From Parabacteroides faecalis (GTDB lineage Bacteria > Bacteroidota > Bacteroidia > Bacteroidales > Tannerellaceae), in the NCBI RefSeq assembly GCF_022809355.1, contig NZ_JAKZMM010000002.1, positions 89,467 through 153,466 of the forward strand: a stretch of DNA of 64,000 nucleotides. The letters run 5' to 3'. The position numbers were made by a program, and so were the translations under genes. Shown in pieces: positions 9,074-16,656 of the stretch. Positions within the stretch are counted from its first letter, which is position 1. Every line of letters starts with the position of its first letter. The notes under the pieces are model-generated. The model saw only the letters and a program-made list of their open reading frames with translations, made no database searches and was not told the DNA's origin.

Positions 9074-9925
9074 TCAAATTAATTCACTTACAGCCTTGAA
9101 ATACCCGATCGACTCGGCAATTCCGAGGAAAGGATCTTTCATGTCTTTCTCGTATTCCAAGCTGCATTTACCTGTATAATTCACCTTCCTCATCATCTGG
9201 ATCAAGGCAGGGAAATCAATCTTTCCGCGTCCTATTTCGATACCGCGTCCGGCTTTAGTCGAATCGGTCACATCCTTGATGTGCATATCGAATACACGCG
9301 TATGATACTTCTCCAAATCAGTTACCGGATTACAGCCATTACGCAAGTCATGGCCTACATCCAGACACATGCCGATACGCGGATCCAAATCCTTCGTATG
9401 CTTCCAGACGTCGGTTGCATCCGGATAAGTCTTGATATCGGGTCCGTGCAAATGGATCGCATAATGGAAATCGTATTCCTTTACTTTCTTATCCACATAA
9501 GGCAACAGCTCATAATTAGGAACACCGACAATCAGCTTCACTCCTACCCGTTTGGCATATTCGAAAGCTCGGTCGATCTCCGCCTCACTCTTCATGTAAA
9601 TTGGTCCCACGGCATAACCGGTAACACCAAATTCGGCACAACGGGCATGGAAAGCCTTGATCTGTTCGTCCGTACTATCCAATGGCAAATGGAAATCCTT
9701 GATACACAAATAATGGACATCCAGTCGCTGCATCGTGCGAAGCGTCGTATCTAAGTCGAAATTGACGAATGTATAACCTGCCATTCCCAATTGGAACGGA
9801 TTGACTGACTTAGGTGCCTTCGGAATAATCCGCGACTTTTCTTCGGCGTGCGACATGGCTGATGTACCCAACAACAAGGCGCCTGCCAAACTCTGTTTGA
9901 AGAATTTTCTCCTCGTATTGTTCAT
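9074..9925 (-). CDS. secreted sugar phosphate isomerase/epimerase-like TIM barrel
   Basis: A 283-aa protein of the xylose-isomerase-like TIM barrel family. It starts at MNNTRRKFFKQS, a twin-arginine-type signal, so export by Tat is likely. Barrel motifs include HLHGPDIKTYPD, MCLDVGHDLRNG and FDMHIKDV, and the closing strand CSLEYEKD; these His, Asp and Glu residues form the divalent metal site in the family. Homologues often work beside Gfo/Idh/MocA oxidoreductases in sugar or inositol breakdown; the two such genes here lie 28 kb away. The substrate cannot be read from sequence. A TAnnTTTG element at 9958-9965 fits a separate promoter. Confidence 0.85.
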   Translation of the reverse strand: MNNTRRKFFKQSLAGALLLGTSAMSHAEEKSRIIPKAPKSVNPFQLGMAGYTFVNFDLDTTLRTMQRLDVHYLCIKDFHLPLDSTDEQIKAFHARCAEFGVTGYAVGPIYMKSEAEIDRAFEYAKRVGVKLIVGVPNYELLPYVDKKVKEYDFHYAIHLHGPDIKTYPDATDVWKHTKDLDPRIGMCLDVGHDLRNGCNPVTDLEKYHTRVFDMHIKDVTDSTKAGRGIEIGRGKIDFPALIQMMRKVNYTGKCSLEYEKDMKDPFLGIAESIGYFKAVSELI

Positions 9926-9957
9926 ATATATCAGAATTAAAGTTGAATCATTTGAAG

Positions 9958-9965
9958 CAAATGTA
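9958..9965 (-). promoter_or_regulatory. -7 element of the TIM-barrel gene
   Basis: TACATTTG on the minus strand, 33 bp before the chosen ATG; supports the start at 9925, since the longer frame would start upstream of it. Confidence 0.5.
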
Positions 9966-9970
9966 CACAA

Positions 9971-10006
9971 AAAAAGTAGTTGCTTCCTATGAAACAACTA
10001 CTTTTT
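9971..10006 (-). terminator. terminator after the GH30 gene
   Basis: A perfect 12-bp stem AAAAAGTAGTTG / CAACTACTTTTT with a 12-nt loop, followed on the minus strand by TTTTTGTG. It lies 72 bp after the GH30 stop and just upstream of the next promoter. Confidence 0.8.
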
Positions 10007-10077
10007 CTTTCTCCAACCTTAATTTTTAAGGGTGATTATCTCTTATTAGGAAAGCGGCAAGTACCTGCTTTGCCTCT

Positions 10078-11556
10078 TTATTTCCGCCAAAGAAACGTAT
10101 TGATTGAACGCGGAGCGAGTTGTGGAGCATAGACTTGTCCGTCGACAGAGAACGGATATACTTTCGGTTCGGCAGATTCATTCGATACCACCACTACGAT
10201 ACTCTGATCCGGATTAACAAATGCCAGTAATCCTTTTGCATCGCCATCGGCCGCCAGCTTGAAAGCGCGCGGTTGCACATAGTGACTGACGTGCTTCATG
10301 ATATAATATTCCGGAGTATAGCGATAGGATTTCCGCTCTGCATCGACTACTACCAAAGAGTTCTGAGCCCAGCCCCAGCGACTGATACCTCCGTCTTCGA
10401 GCGAGATATTCCAATACAGATAAGCCGAAGTTCCGTTGTTCAGATAATGCTGCATCAACTGCCAGGCGTACAATGCCGCGTTCCAGGTATTCTTTCCGTC
10501 GCCACACTCCTGCTCTGTCTGGTACAGCTTCAACGCTGGATAACGCTGGTGAATGGAAGCGATGACTCCTTTCCCGGCCCATTGGAAACCGACGCCACGG
10601 ATGTACTTGCTACTCTCCGGATCATTCAGCAAGGTATCTACCAAGGCGGCATTCGGACGTTCCATCGTTCCGAACATCACTTCGATACCTTTCTCTTCCA
10701 TGGCCGGGCCCAGATAGTTACCCACAAACTCGGCCAGTCCGGCTGCCGTCCAGCAACAACTCGGGAATATCTGTGCCGAATTGAATTCATTCTGCGGCAT
10801 CACCATCGAGATGTTAATGCCTTCTTTCCGATAGGCATCGATGAATTTGGAGAAATAAAGCGCATAGGCCGAGAAATATTCCGGCTCACAGATGAACATA
10901 TCCGTTCCTTCACGCCCCTGACGATCTTCCGGCAAACCATTATCCACAATGGTTGTCATATACGTACTTTCGCCCTCTTGCAGTTTCTTGTTCAGGCTGC
11001 CCGCCGTTTTCGGAGTCGAAACACTTGCATAATGCTGGTTATGCTTCATCCACGAAGGTGGCGACCACGGAGAAGCCCACAGCTTCAAATCCGCATTATA
11101 CTTCAAGGCATTTTGGATAAACGGAATCAGCGTCTGTTTATCATTGGCTATCGTAAACGACTCCATGGCAAAATCGCCCGCCTGTTCATCATACGAATAC
11201 CAGTCGCGTGAGAAATCGTTGGCGCCTACCGGCATACGAGCGATGGTGAAGTTGGCCCCGAAGTCGGGATAAAACAATTCTTCGAGTACCCTTTCCCGAT
11301 CGGCCGGTTCGAGTTTATTCAACGACATCCAGCCCAACTCATTGAAACAGGCCCCAAAGCCTTCGATCTGCTGTTGCACATCGGTTGTCTTGATCGAGAC
11401 CAAAGGTTCCACACTCGCCTCTGCCACCGGAAGCGGTTCTTCCGTTTGCCAACAAGCCGTTTCCGTAGAAGCGACCCATTCTAACTGGGGTTTGCCCTGG
11501 CAAGAAAGCAAACCACCTACCAAAATAATTGAACCAAGTAATGTATGTGTTTTCAT
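10078..11556 (-). CDS. glycoside hydrolase family 30 lipoprotein
   Basis: A 492-aa secreted enzyme with a lipoprotein signal (GGLLSCQG). The catalytic TIM barrel runs through IEGFGACFNELGW, FTIARMPVGANDFSRDWYS, LWASPWSPPSWMK, MPQNEF (acid/base Glu) and LYQTEQECGDG (nucleophile Glu), and ends with the GH30 beta-sandwich side domain. This motif set is typical of GH30 glucosylceramidase, beta-1,6-glucanase and related retaining beta-glycosidases; the exact substrate is not readable. It is probably monocistronic, with promoter at 11635-11642 and terminator at 9971-10006. Being anchored, it probably acts in the periplasm or at the cell surface. Confidence 0.92.
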   Translation of the reverse strand: MKTHTLLGSIILVGGLLSCQGKPQLEWVASTETACWQTEEPLPVAEASVEPLVSIKTTDVQQQIEGFGACFNELGWMSLNKLEPADRERVLEELFYPDFGANFTIARMPVGANDFSRDWYSYDEQAGDFAMESFTIANDKQTLIPFIQNALKYNADLKLWASPWSPPSWMKHNQHYASVSTPKTAGSLNKKLQEGESTYMTTIVDNGLPEDRQGREGTDMFICEPEYFSAYALYFSKFIDAYRKEGINISMVMPQNEFNSAQIFPSCCWTAAGLAEFVGNYLGPAMEEKGIEVMFGTMERPNAALVDTLLNDPESSKYIRGVGFQWAGKGVIASIHQRYPALKLYQTEQECGDGKNTWNAALYAWQLMQHYLNNGTSAYLYWNISLEDGGISRWGWAQNSLVVVDAERKSYRYTPEYYIMKHVSHYVQPRAFKLAADGDAKGLLAFVNPDQSIVVVVSNESAEPKVYPFSVDGQVYAPQLAPRSINTFLWRK

Positions 11557-11634
11557 ATAAACCCTTTAAAATTTGACGACAATAGAATTTATATCCATAA
11601 AACTGAAGATTAAAATGAAGATTACACTCAGATG

Positions 11635-11642
11635 CAAAGGTA
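11635..11642 (-). promoter_or_regulatory. -7 element of the GH30 gene
   Basis: TACCTTTG on the minus strand, 78 bp before the ATG. It abuts the stop codon of the upstream propeller gene. Confidence 0.55.
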
Positions 11643-11643
11643 A

Positions 11644-12837
11644 TCATTCCTTTACTTTAACCATAAACAAAACCGGATTACATTCATCCGTATCTATGTT
11701 CGGTAATTTCTCTTCGATCATTTTTCTTAGTTCATCTGCCTTTTCTTTAGTTAGAACCCCTTCTTTTATCCGATTATCAAAATGATCCATGCTTCTTTGT
11801 ATACCTTCTGCATCTCGTAGTAAAAGCAGGTAGTCTTTATACTGGCCTATAGGATGGCCACTTCCTATAAACAGAAAATCGTCGTTCCAATACTGGTAAG
11901 TCTTGACTTCTTTTTTCACTTTGTCATAAATGGTCAGAACGGGGATAATCACATTGACACTTTTGATAAAGACCTTATCGTTGATTTCAAAAATATCTTT
12001 AATTCCTGCAATTGTCTTTTTTTCCAAGAGGATATCTATGGGGCGGCGAACATGTAACTTTATATCTTCCCTATCCTCTGGTGTCATGCTCTTGTCCTTA
12101 TAGTCGATATAATATAAAGGGGATAATTTTCCATCCGACAAAACAAAAACTGAGTCATTCATATCTTGTGCAAACAGTATATCATTTTCTCTTTTACGGA
12201 ATATACAGTTATGAGTATGCCGTTTTTCAGCATCGTTCAATATATGATAATGTTTTCCAATCAGTTCCCCATTCATGTCTTTAATAACCAGCGAATAGAG
12301 AGGGTCACAAAAAAGAGGATGCTCTGTATACAAATAGAACAACCCGTCTTGGTATTCAAAAAGACTGGCATAATAATTCATAGGAATACTTTTCACAAAT
12401 TGGTTGTCAAAGGTAAAAACCAATATCTTACCCCGAGGTTGATCAAGCAAATAAATCAGCTTGTCTTTTTCATTGATAGAGAAATCAAACAATGCCAAAC
12501 ATTCTTCAGGTCCTTGACCCTGATTGCCTATTCGGTATAAAAATTTACCATTACGGTCGAATGTGTAAATGCCTCCCCTATTTGATTTATCCTGGACAAA
12601 AATAAAGTCTTCAGACAGCACCACTTTTCTGATTCCCCCCAAAATGGATTCATCCGTAAATTCTAATGGAACCATTTCTACTGCTTCCGCAAACTCAGAA
12701 AACCTTCCGTTGTAGGTTTCAAAGTCGGTTATCGGAATAGTCTCCATACCCGATAGATTTTTAACCTCGTTTTGTCTCTGGGTACAGCCACACAAAAACA
12801 GGCTGAATACGATGGATAATAAAAGATATTTTTTCAT
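11644..12837 (-). CDS. 6-bladed beta-propeller lipoprotein
   Basis: A 397-aa paralogue of the propeller genes at 3976 and 6099. The start at 12837 gives a lipoprotein signal MKKYLLLSIVFSLFLCGC; longer in-frame starts would precede it with a non-signal segment. Family marks are VEMVPLEFTDESILGGIRKV, DRNGKFLYRIGNQGQGPEEC and the C-terminal DECNPVLFMVKVK. The strand pattern covers six blades. Ligand and pathway are unknown. The disrupted copy at 12890-13286 lies directly upstream on the same strand, suggesting tandem duplication. Confidence 0.8.
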   Translation of the reverse strand: MKKYLLLSIVFSLFLCGCTQRQNEVKNLSGMETIPITDFETYNGRFSEFAEAVEMVPLEFTDESILGGIRKVVLSEDFIFVQDKSNRGGIYTFDRNGKFLYRIGNQGQGPEECLALFDFSINEKDKLIYLLDQPRGKILVFTFDNQFVKSIPMNYYASLFEYQDGLFYLYTEHPLFCDPLYSLVIKDMNGELIGKHYHILNDAEKRHTHNCIFRKRENDILFAQDMNDSVFVLSDGKLSPLYYIDYKDKSMTPEDREDIKLHVRRPIDILLEKKTIAGIKDIFEINDKVFIKSVNVIIPVLTIYDKVKKEVKTYQYWNDDFLFIGSGHPIGQYKDYLLLLRDAEGIQRSMDHFDNRIKEGVLTKEKADELRKMIEEKLPNIDTDECNPVLFMVKVKE

Positions 12838-12889
12838 TTTCTTGAAGTATAAAGTTAGTTGAGAATTATTTGATTTCAACATAAAAAGA

Positions 12890-13286
12890 CTACTCATACG
12901 CCGGATTCAATTTATAAAACACCAATGCCGGATTTGTATCATCCGTACCCGCATTCATGATTTTCAGATACTCTTTATTGAGCAAATGCGCGTTTTCCTT
13001 GATAGGAACAGGGATGAATGAGGTGACAAAATAGTCGCCATACAGGCAAATGGGATTACCGATCGAAAACATACCTTTTTTCAACACTTGATTCCGTGTA
13101 CGACAAGGCTTTCATATCGGTCGCATCAATCTCGGTATAACCACTTTCAACCCGAGGAATATTACCGACATTATCACTGACCACCAGTTGTATTTTCTGT
13201 TGATCCACTTCCGGAGATGCTTGTTTTTTACCTGTACAGGAGAACCCCAAGACTAAGGTTACCAAAATAGAAATGTGTTTGTTCAT
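12890..13286 (-). pseudogene. internally deleted, frameshifted 6-bladed beta-propeller gene
   Basis: The 5' part encodes a lipoprotein signal (MNKHISILVTLVLGFSC) and about 55 more residues, then stops. A second frame from about 13087 encodes the propeller family C-terminus: SIGNPICLYGDYFVTSFIPVPIKENAHLLNKEY and DDTNPALVFYKL, which aligns with the ends of the paralogues. The frames meet at an A6 run on the coding strand; one fewer A would join them. Even joined the product is about 130 aa against 390-400 for the family, so most of the propeller is missing. Both an internal deletion and a frameshift are inferred. Confidence 0.75.
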
Positions 13287-13470
13287 CGTATTTTGTTTTT
13301 TAGATTAATGATTTTTTTCACTTCCAACGATAAGAAAAAAGGCCGACAAGTACATCAGGTCTTAACGTGTAAAACATAGTATTCGCTTTCATACAATGGC
13401 TAAATTGTGAGATTTTATCAACTGATTATAAATTCGCATAGCCTAGAGAAAAATCATACTAAGCCTTACA

Positions 13471-13478
13471 CAAAAGTA
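13471..13478 (-). promoter_or_regulatory. candidate -7 element upstream of the propeller remnant
   Basis: TACTTTTG on the minus strand, about 185 bp before the ATG at 13286. The region 13287-13598 otherwise holds no gene; it is AT-rich spacer leading into palindrome array B. Confidence 0.3.
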
Positions 13479-13598
13479 GCTTTTTTTAAATAAAAACAAA
13501 TGTTTTTTGAGAAAATCATTCCTCATTCTTTCTTCTTTTCCACTTTTTATTATACTTTTATCGGCGTGAGCGATCTTTGTTTTGCTTCAAAGTTTCCG

Positions 13599-13816
13599 TG
13601 TAAGCTGCACGAAGTCGGTGTAGGGCTACAGAAGTCCCATGCAGGCTGCACGGCGTTTTTGTAGCCCTACAAAAGCTTCTTGCAGGCTGCACGGCGTTTC
13701 CGTAGGCCTACAAAAGTCTCTTGCAAGCTGCATGGCGTTTCCGTAGGCCTACGACGGGTTCTTGCAGGCTACACGGGGTTTTTGTAGGGCTACGACAGAT
13801 TCATGCAAGCCTGCAC
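13599..13816. repeat. palindrome array B: eleven units alternating two palindromes
   Basis: Eleven 12-bp palindromic cores start at 13599, 13619, 13640, 13660, 13681, 13701, 13722, 13742, 13763, 13783 and 13804, i.e. strictly alternating 20- and 21-bp steps. Odd cores are TGCAGGCTGCAC-like; even cores are TGTAGGGCTACA or CGTAGGCCTACA-like. Spacers alternate 8 bp (often GGCGTTTC or GGCGTTTT) and 9 bp. The array is bracketed by an inverted repeat GCTTCAAA (13584-13591) and TTTGAAGC (13823-13830). It ends 67 bp before the DUF6261-like start codon and is far more GC-rich than the flanks. Confidence 0.9.
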
Positions 13817-13881
13817 GAAAATTTTGAAGCACGGCAAAAGTCTATCACACAGTTTTTTAGTTGTTAATTTTTAAAACGCCT

Positions 13882-14664
13882 ATGAATATGGAAAAACAAG
13901 TTGACACCATCGCCCTTAGCCGGTTTTCCAATTACGCACATTACAATTATATGGATGTCGTGTATAAAAACCTGAGTTCATTGCTTATTTTGGGTGAGAA
14001 ACTGGCTACGGAACTGCCGATTTTCGAAGAAAAGCTGGACAATGAAAACGAAGTGCTGGTACAATCGAGGAAAAACGACCTGACCGAAGAGATCGAGGTG
14101 GGCGACGACCAACGCGACAGCGGGTTGAGCGGATATGCCCAAGTGCTGAAAGGATTCTTGTACCTGAAAAGCGGCGAGCAATATGAAGCGGCCAAAAAGC
14201 TGGACAAGCATTTGTCTGATTTCAATTTGTCGCCCCGCATGTCGCTCATCAAGCAGACGGGCGCGATGAAGAATCTCATTGAAGATCTGGAGACGACTTA
14301 TACCTCGCAGGTCACCTCTTTGGGATTGACACCGTTCGTCACGATGATGAAAGAGGGCAACACAACGGTCGACACCAACCTGCAAGCCCGTGATGCCCGA
14401 AGTGCCGGAAAGATGAAGGCCGCCGTACTGACAGCCCGCAGCGAAACGGACGAAATCTACAACAAGATCATCAAGAAGATCAACGCTCTGGCAATTGTAG
14501 ATGAAGAGAATGCCGACGAATACGGACAACTAATCGATGAACTGAACGCCCAGATCAAACACTACAAGGAACAGGAATTGACCCCGAAAACGAAGAATAC
14601 AGACAGCAGTTCTACCTCTGGTAGCGGTACCAGTTTCAAACCGTTCTATCCGGAATACGAATAA
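13882..14664 (+). CDS. DUF6261-like family protein
   Basis: A 260-aa soluble, mostly helical protein with no signal peptide or membrane segment. The N-terminus (VDTIALSRFSNYAHYNYMDVVYK) and regularly spaced helices (EAAKKLDKHLSDFNLSPRMSLIKQTGAMKNLIEDL; IIKKINALAIVDEENADEYGQLIDELNAQIKHYKEQE) resemble the Bacteroidales DUF6261 family, whose function is unknown; the assignment is from memory. The C-terminal 25 residues are a Ser/Thr/Gly-rich tail. I chose ATG 13882; ATG 13888 is equally possible. It follows palindrome array B at 67 bp, is transcribed opposite to its neighbours, and ends at a shared convergent terminator. Confidence 0.75.
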   Translation: MNMEKQVDTIALSRFSNYAHYNYMDVVYKNLSSLLILGEKLATELPIFEEKLDNENEVLVQSRKNDLTEEIEVGDDQRDSGLSGYAQVLKGFLYLKSGEQYEAAKKLDKHLSDFNLSPRMSLIKQTGAMKNLIEDLETTYTSQVTSLGLTPFVTMMKEGNTTVDTNLQARDARSAGKMKAAVLTARSETDEIYNKIIKKINALAIVDEENADEYGQLIDELNAQIKHYKEQELTPKTKNTDSSSTSGSGTSFKPFYPEYE

Positions 14665-14698
14665 AAGAGATAAAAAGAAAAACTCTCTATCTCCCAAA

Positions 14699-14727
14699 AG
14701 AGGCTATCCCCCAAAAGGATAGCCTCT
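14699..14727. terminator. convergent terminator between DUF6261-like gene and susD
   Basis: A perfect 11-bp stem AGAGGCTATCC / GGATAGCCTCT with a 7-nt loop lies between two convergent genes. T-rich tails are modest on both sides. Confidence 0.7.
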
Positions 14728-14758
14728 CAAAATTAGCACTAATATTTATACATTGGCA

Positions 14759-16636
14759 TTACCAACCCGGATTTTGTACTAAAGACGGACATCTCTTCAA
14801 TTCTTCCTGTAAAATCGGATACAGATAAGACTTCGGAGAAGTAAATACACGTCCATCCTCTACCGTGAAACGTTCCATACGATACGTCTTACCGTTTACA
14901 ACAATCTTACCGTTCGGATCTTCTACCGGTCTCATACCATGAGACTGACGCTGGTTCTTCGGATAAGGCCAGTCTGAAGGATCAACATTCGATTCAGTAC
15001 CGTAGTTTTCCGGTTCCAGATACAAACGAGAAGTCCAATAACGATTGTTTTCATAGAACAATTCCACACGACGTTCACGCTGGATATATTCGTTCATCAA
15101 CTCTTTATCCGTCTTAACAGCCGGCGGCATCGGAGCCATAAATGAACGGGCACGTACCTGATTGATCAAATCATAAATTTCTTCGTTCGGACCACTCAAT
15201 TCATTGACAGCTTCACAATAGATATAGATAAATTCAGGCAAACGCCAGATTGCCGGACCATTTATCACGTGACCACCATGACCTCTGTCCCAACCATCTT
15301 TATAGAACTTTCTCAGATAATATCCTGTATGAGAAGCCTGATCCAAATAGCTACCACTAACAGCATCGTTACCTTCAGCAGTATTCAATTGAGTACCACC
15401 ATACCAAGAACCATGATAACGGATATCGCGATAGAAACGAGGGTCACGCTGAATACCTTCGTACGGATTCGCATCATCATAACCATCTTTTGCTGCATGA
15501 TCACAATAGATAGGATAACCATATCCATCCGGACCGATATATTCATATTCATCTACCTGTTCCTGCAACGGACGCTGACGAGCGTGTCCACCCTGAGAAG
15601 GAGGTAATACGTCACCAGACCAACCTGTATCCTTATCACGAGTTACAAACCAAACCCATTCATCCTGGATAGCATTCATGTCATACATCATCTGCCACAA
15701 ACGCTGTTGAACTTTATGGTTATTGGTTTCAGCATTACCGTCAATATCCCGGAAGTCGTCCTTATCGTATGTCTCATACAATTTATAACGAAGCGAACCA
15801 TCTGTTTTCTTACATTCCAATACAGCTTTAGCAGCATCTCTAGCTAATTCCCAACGCTTCGGATCATAACCATATTCATCTTTGAAAACACGCGTATCAT
15901 TAGGTAAAGTACCACCATTCCACATAGGCGTTGCAGCCAACCAACGTGCCATAGCTTTCAAACCTAAACAAGCCCCTTTATCAACTCGACCAAAGTATTG
16001 ACCTCCATTCCATGCATCCACACGAGCATAGGCTGAATCAGCATCCGCACAAATCTTTTCAACCATAGAATGGAAGGACTCTTTCTCGAAGGTCATATCA
16101 TCGCCCGGATATATAACCCGATCCATGTAAACGGCTTCACCATATGAACGAATCAGCTGCAAATGCAAGTAACCTCTCAAAAAATAAACTTCTCCCATGC
16201 GACGTCTTAAATCGCCTTCACGACCATCTTGCGGATTATCCGGGGTATTGTATTTCTTCACACCTTCCAAAATGATATTTGCGTTGCGAATAGCATAATA
16301 AATATCATCCCAATACTGCCCCGCACTACCCGGCATACCTTGTGACGGTCCGTAGTTTCCTACATGGAACTGATGAGGAATAGCTCCTTCGTGACTACTG
16401 GCACTACACTCATCCGAAATACTTGACAAACTAAAGTGACTGAAATAAATCAACGGATGCAATGAATATTTCGCTCTTGCATACAAATCGGTCACCAAAG
16501 ACTCAACCTTGTCAAAACGAGTAAAGACCTGCTGTTCTGTTGTCTGATCATCCGGAGTACGATCCAAATAATCACTACACGAAGTAAAACTCAACAAACC
16601 AGCCAACAACCCTGCTACAATATTTATTTTTTTCAT
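14759..16636 (-). CDS. SusD/RagB family nutrient-binding outer membrane lipoprotein
   Basis: A 625-aa lipoprotein (signal ending LLSFTSCSDYLDR; Cys near residue 20). The N-terminal SusD-like part has TTEQQVFTRFDKVESLVTDLYARAKY and the TPR helices typical of the family (RRRMGEVYFLRGYLHLQLIRSYGEAVYMDRV), and the RagB/SusD C-terminal part ends with NELSGPNEEIYDLINQVRARSF and the IQRERRVELFYENNRYWTSR motif. SusD proteins cap the SusC channel and bind the glycan at the cell surface. It follows the SusC gene by 20 bp, so the two are co-transcribed. The glycan is not identifiable, since no enzyme genes are attached. Confidence 0.95.
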   Translation of the reverse strand: MKKINIVAGLLAGLLSFTSCSDYLDRTPDDQTTEQQVFTRFDKVESLVTDLYARAKYSLHPLIYFSHFSLSSISDECSASSHEGAIPHQFHVGNYGPSQGMPGSAGQYWDDIYYAIRNANIILEGVKKYNTPDNPQDGREGDLRRRMGEVYFLRGYLHLQLIRSYGEAVYMDRVIYPGDDMTFEKESFHSMVEKICADADSAYARVDAWNGGQYFGRVDKGACLGLKAMARWLAATPMWNGGTLPNDTRVFKDEYGYDPKRWELARDAAKAVLECKKTDGSLRYKLYETYDKDDFRDIDGNAETNNHKVQQRLWQMMYDMNAIQDEWVWFVTRDKDTGWSGDVLPPSQGGHARQRPLQEQVDEYEYIGPDGYGYPIYCDHAAKDGYDDANPYEGIQRDPRFYRDIRYHGSWYGGTQLNTAEGNDAVSGSYLDQASHTGYYLRKFYKDGWDRGHGGHVINGPAIWRLPEFIYIYCEAVNELSGPNEEIYDLINQVRARSFMAPMPPAVKTDKELMNEYIQRERRVELFYENNRYWTSRLYLEPENYGTESNVDPSDWPYPKNQRQSHGMRPVEDPNGKIVVNGKTYRMERFTVEDGRVFTSPKSYLYPILQEELKRCPSLVQNPGW

Positions 16637-16656
16637 TGTTTTTTCTCCTAACTAAA

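Noticed and set aside
13599..13816. CRISPR array
   Set aside because: Units are palindromic 12-bp cores separated by only 8-9 bp with partly conserved spacers; no 28-36 bp repeat, no unique 30-bp spacers and no cas genes.
13584..13830. Integron attC cluster or transposon end
   Set aside because: No integrase or transposase is present, and the units lack attC core sites; flanking inverted repeats are only 8 bp with no target duplication seen.
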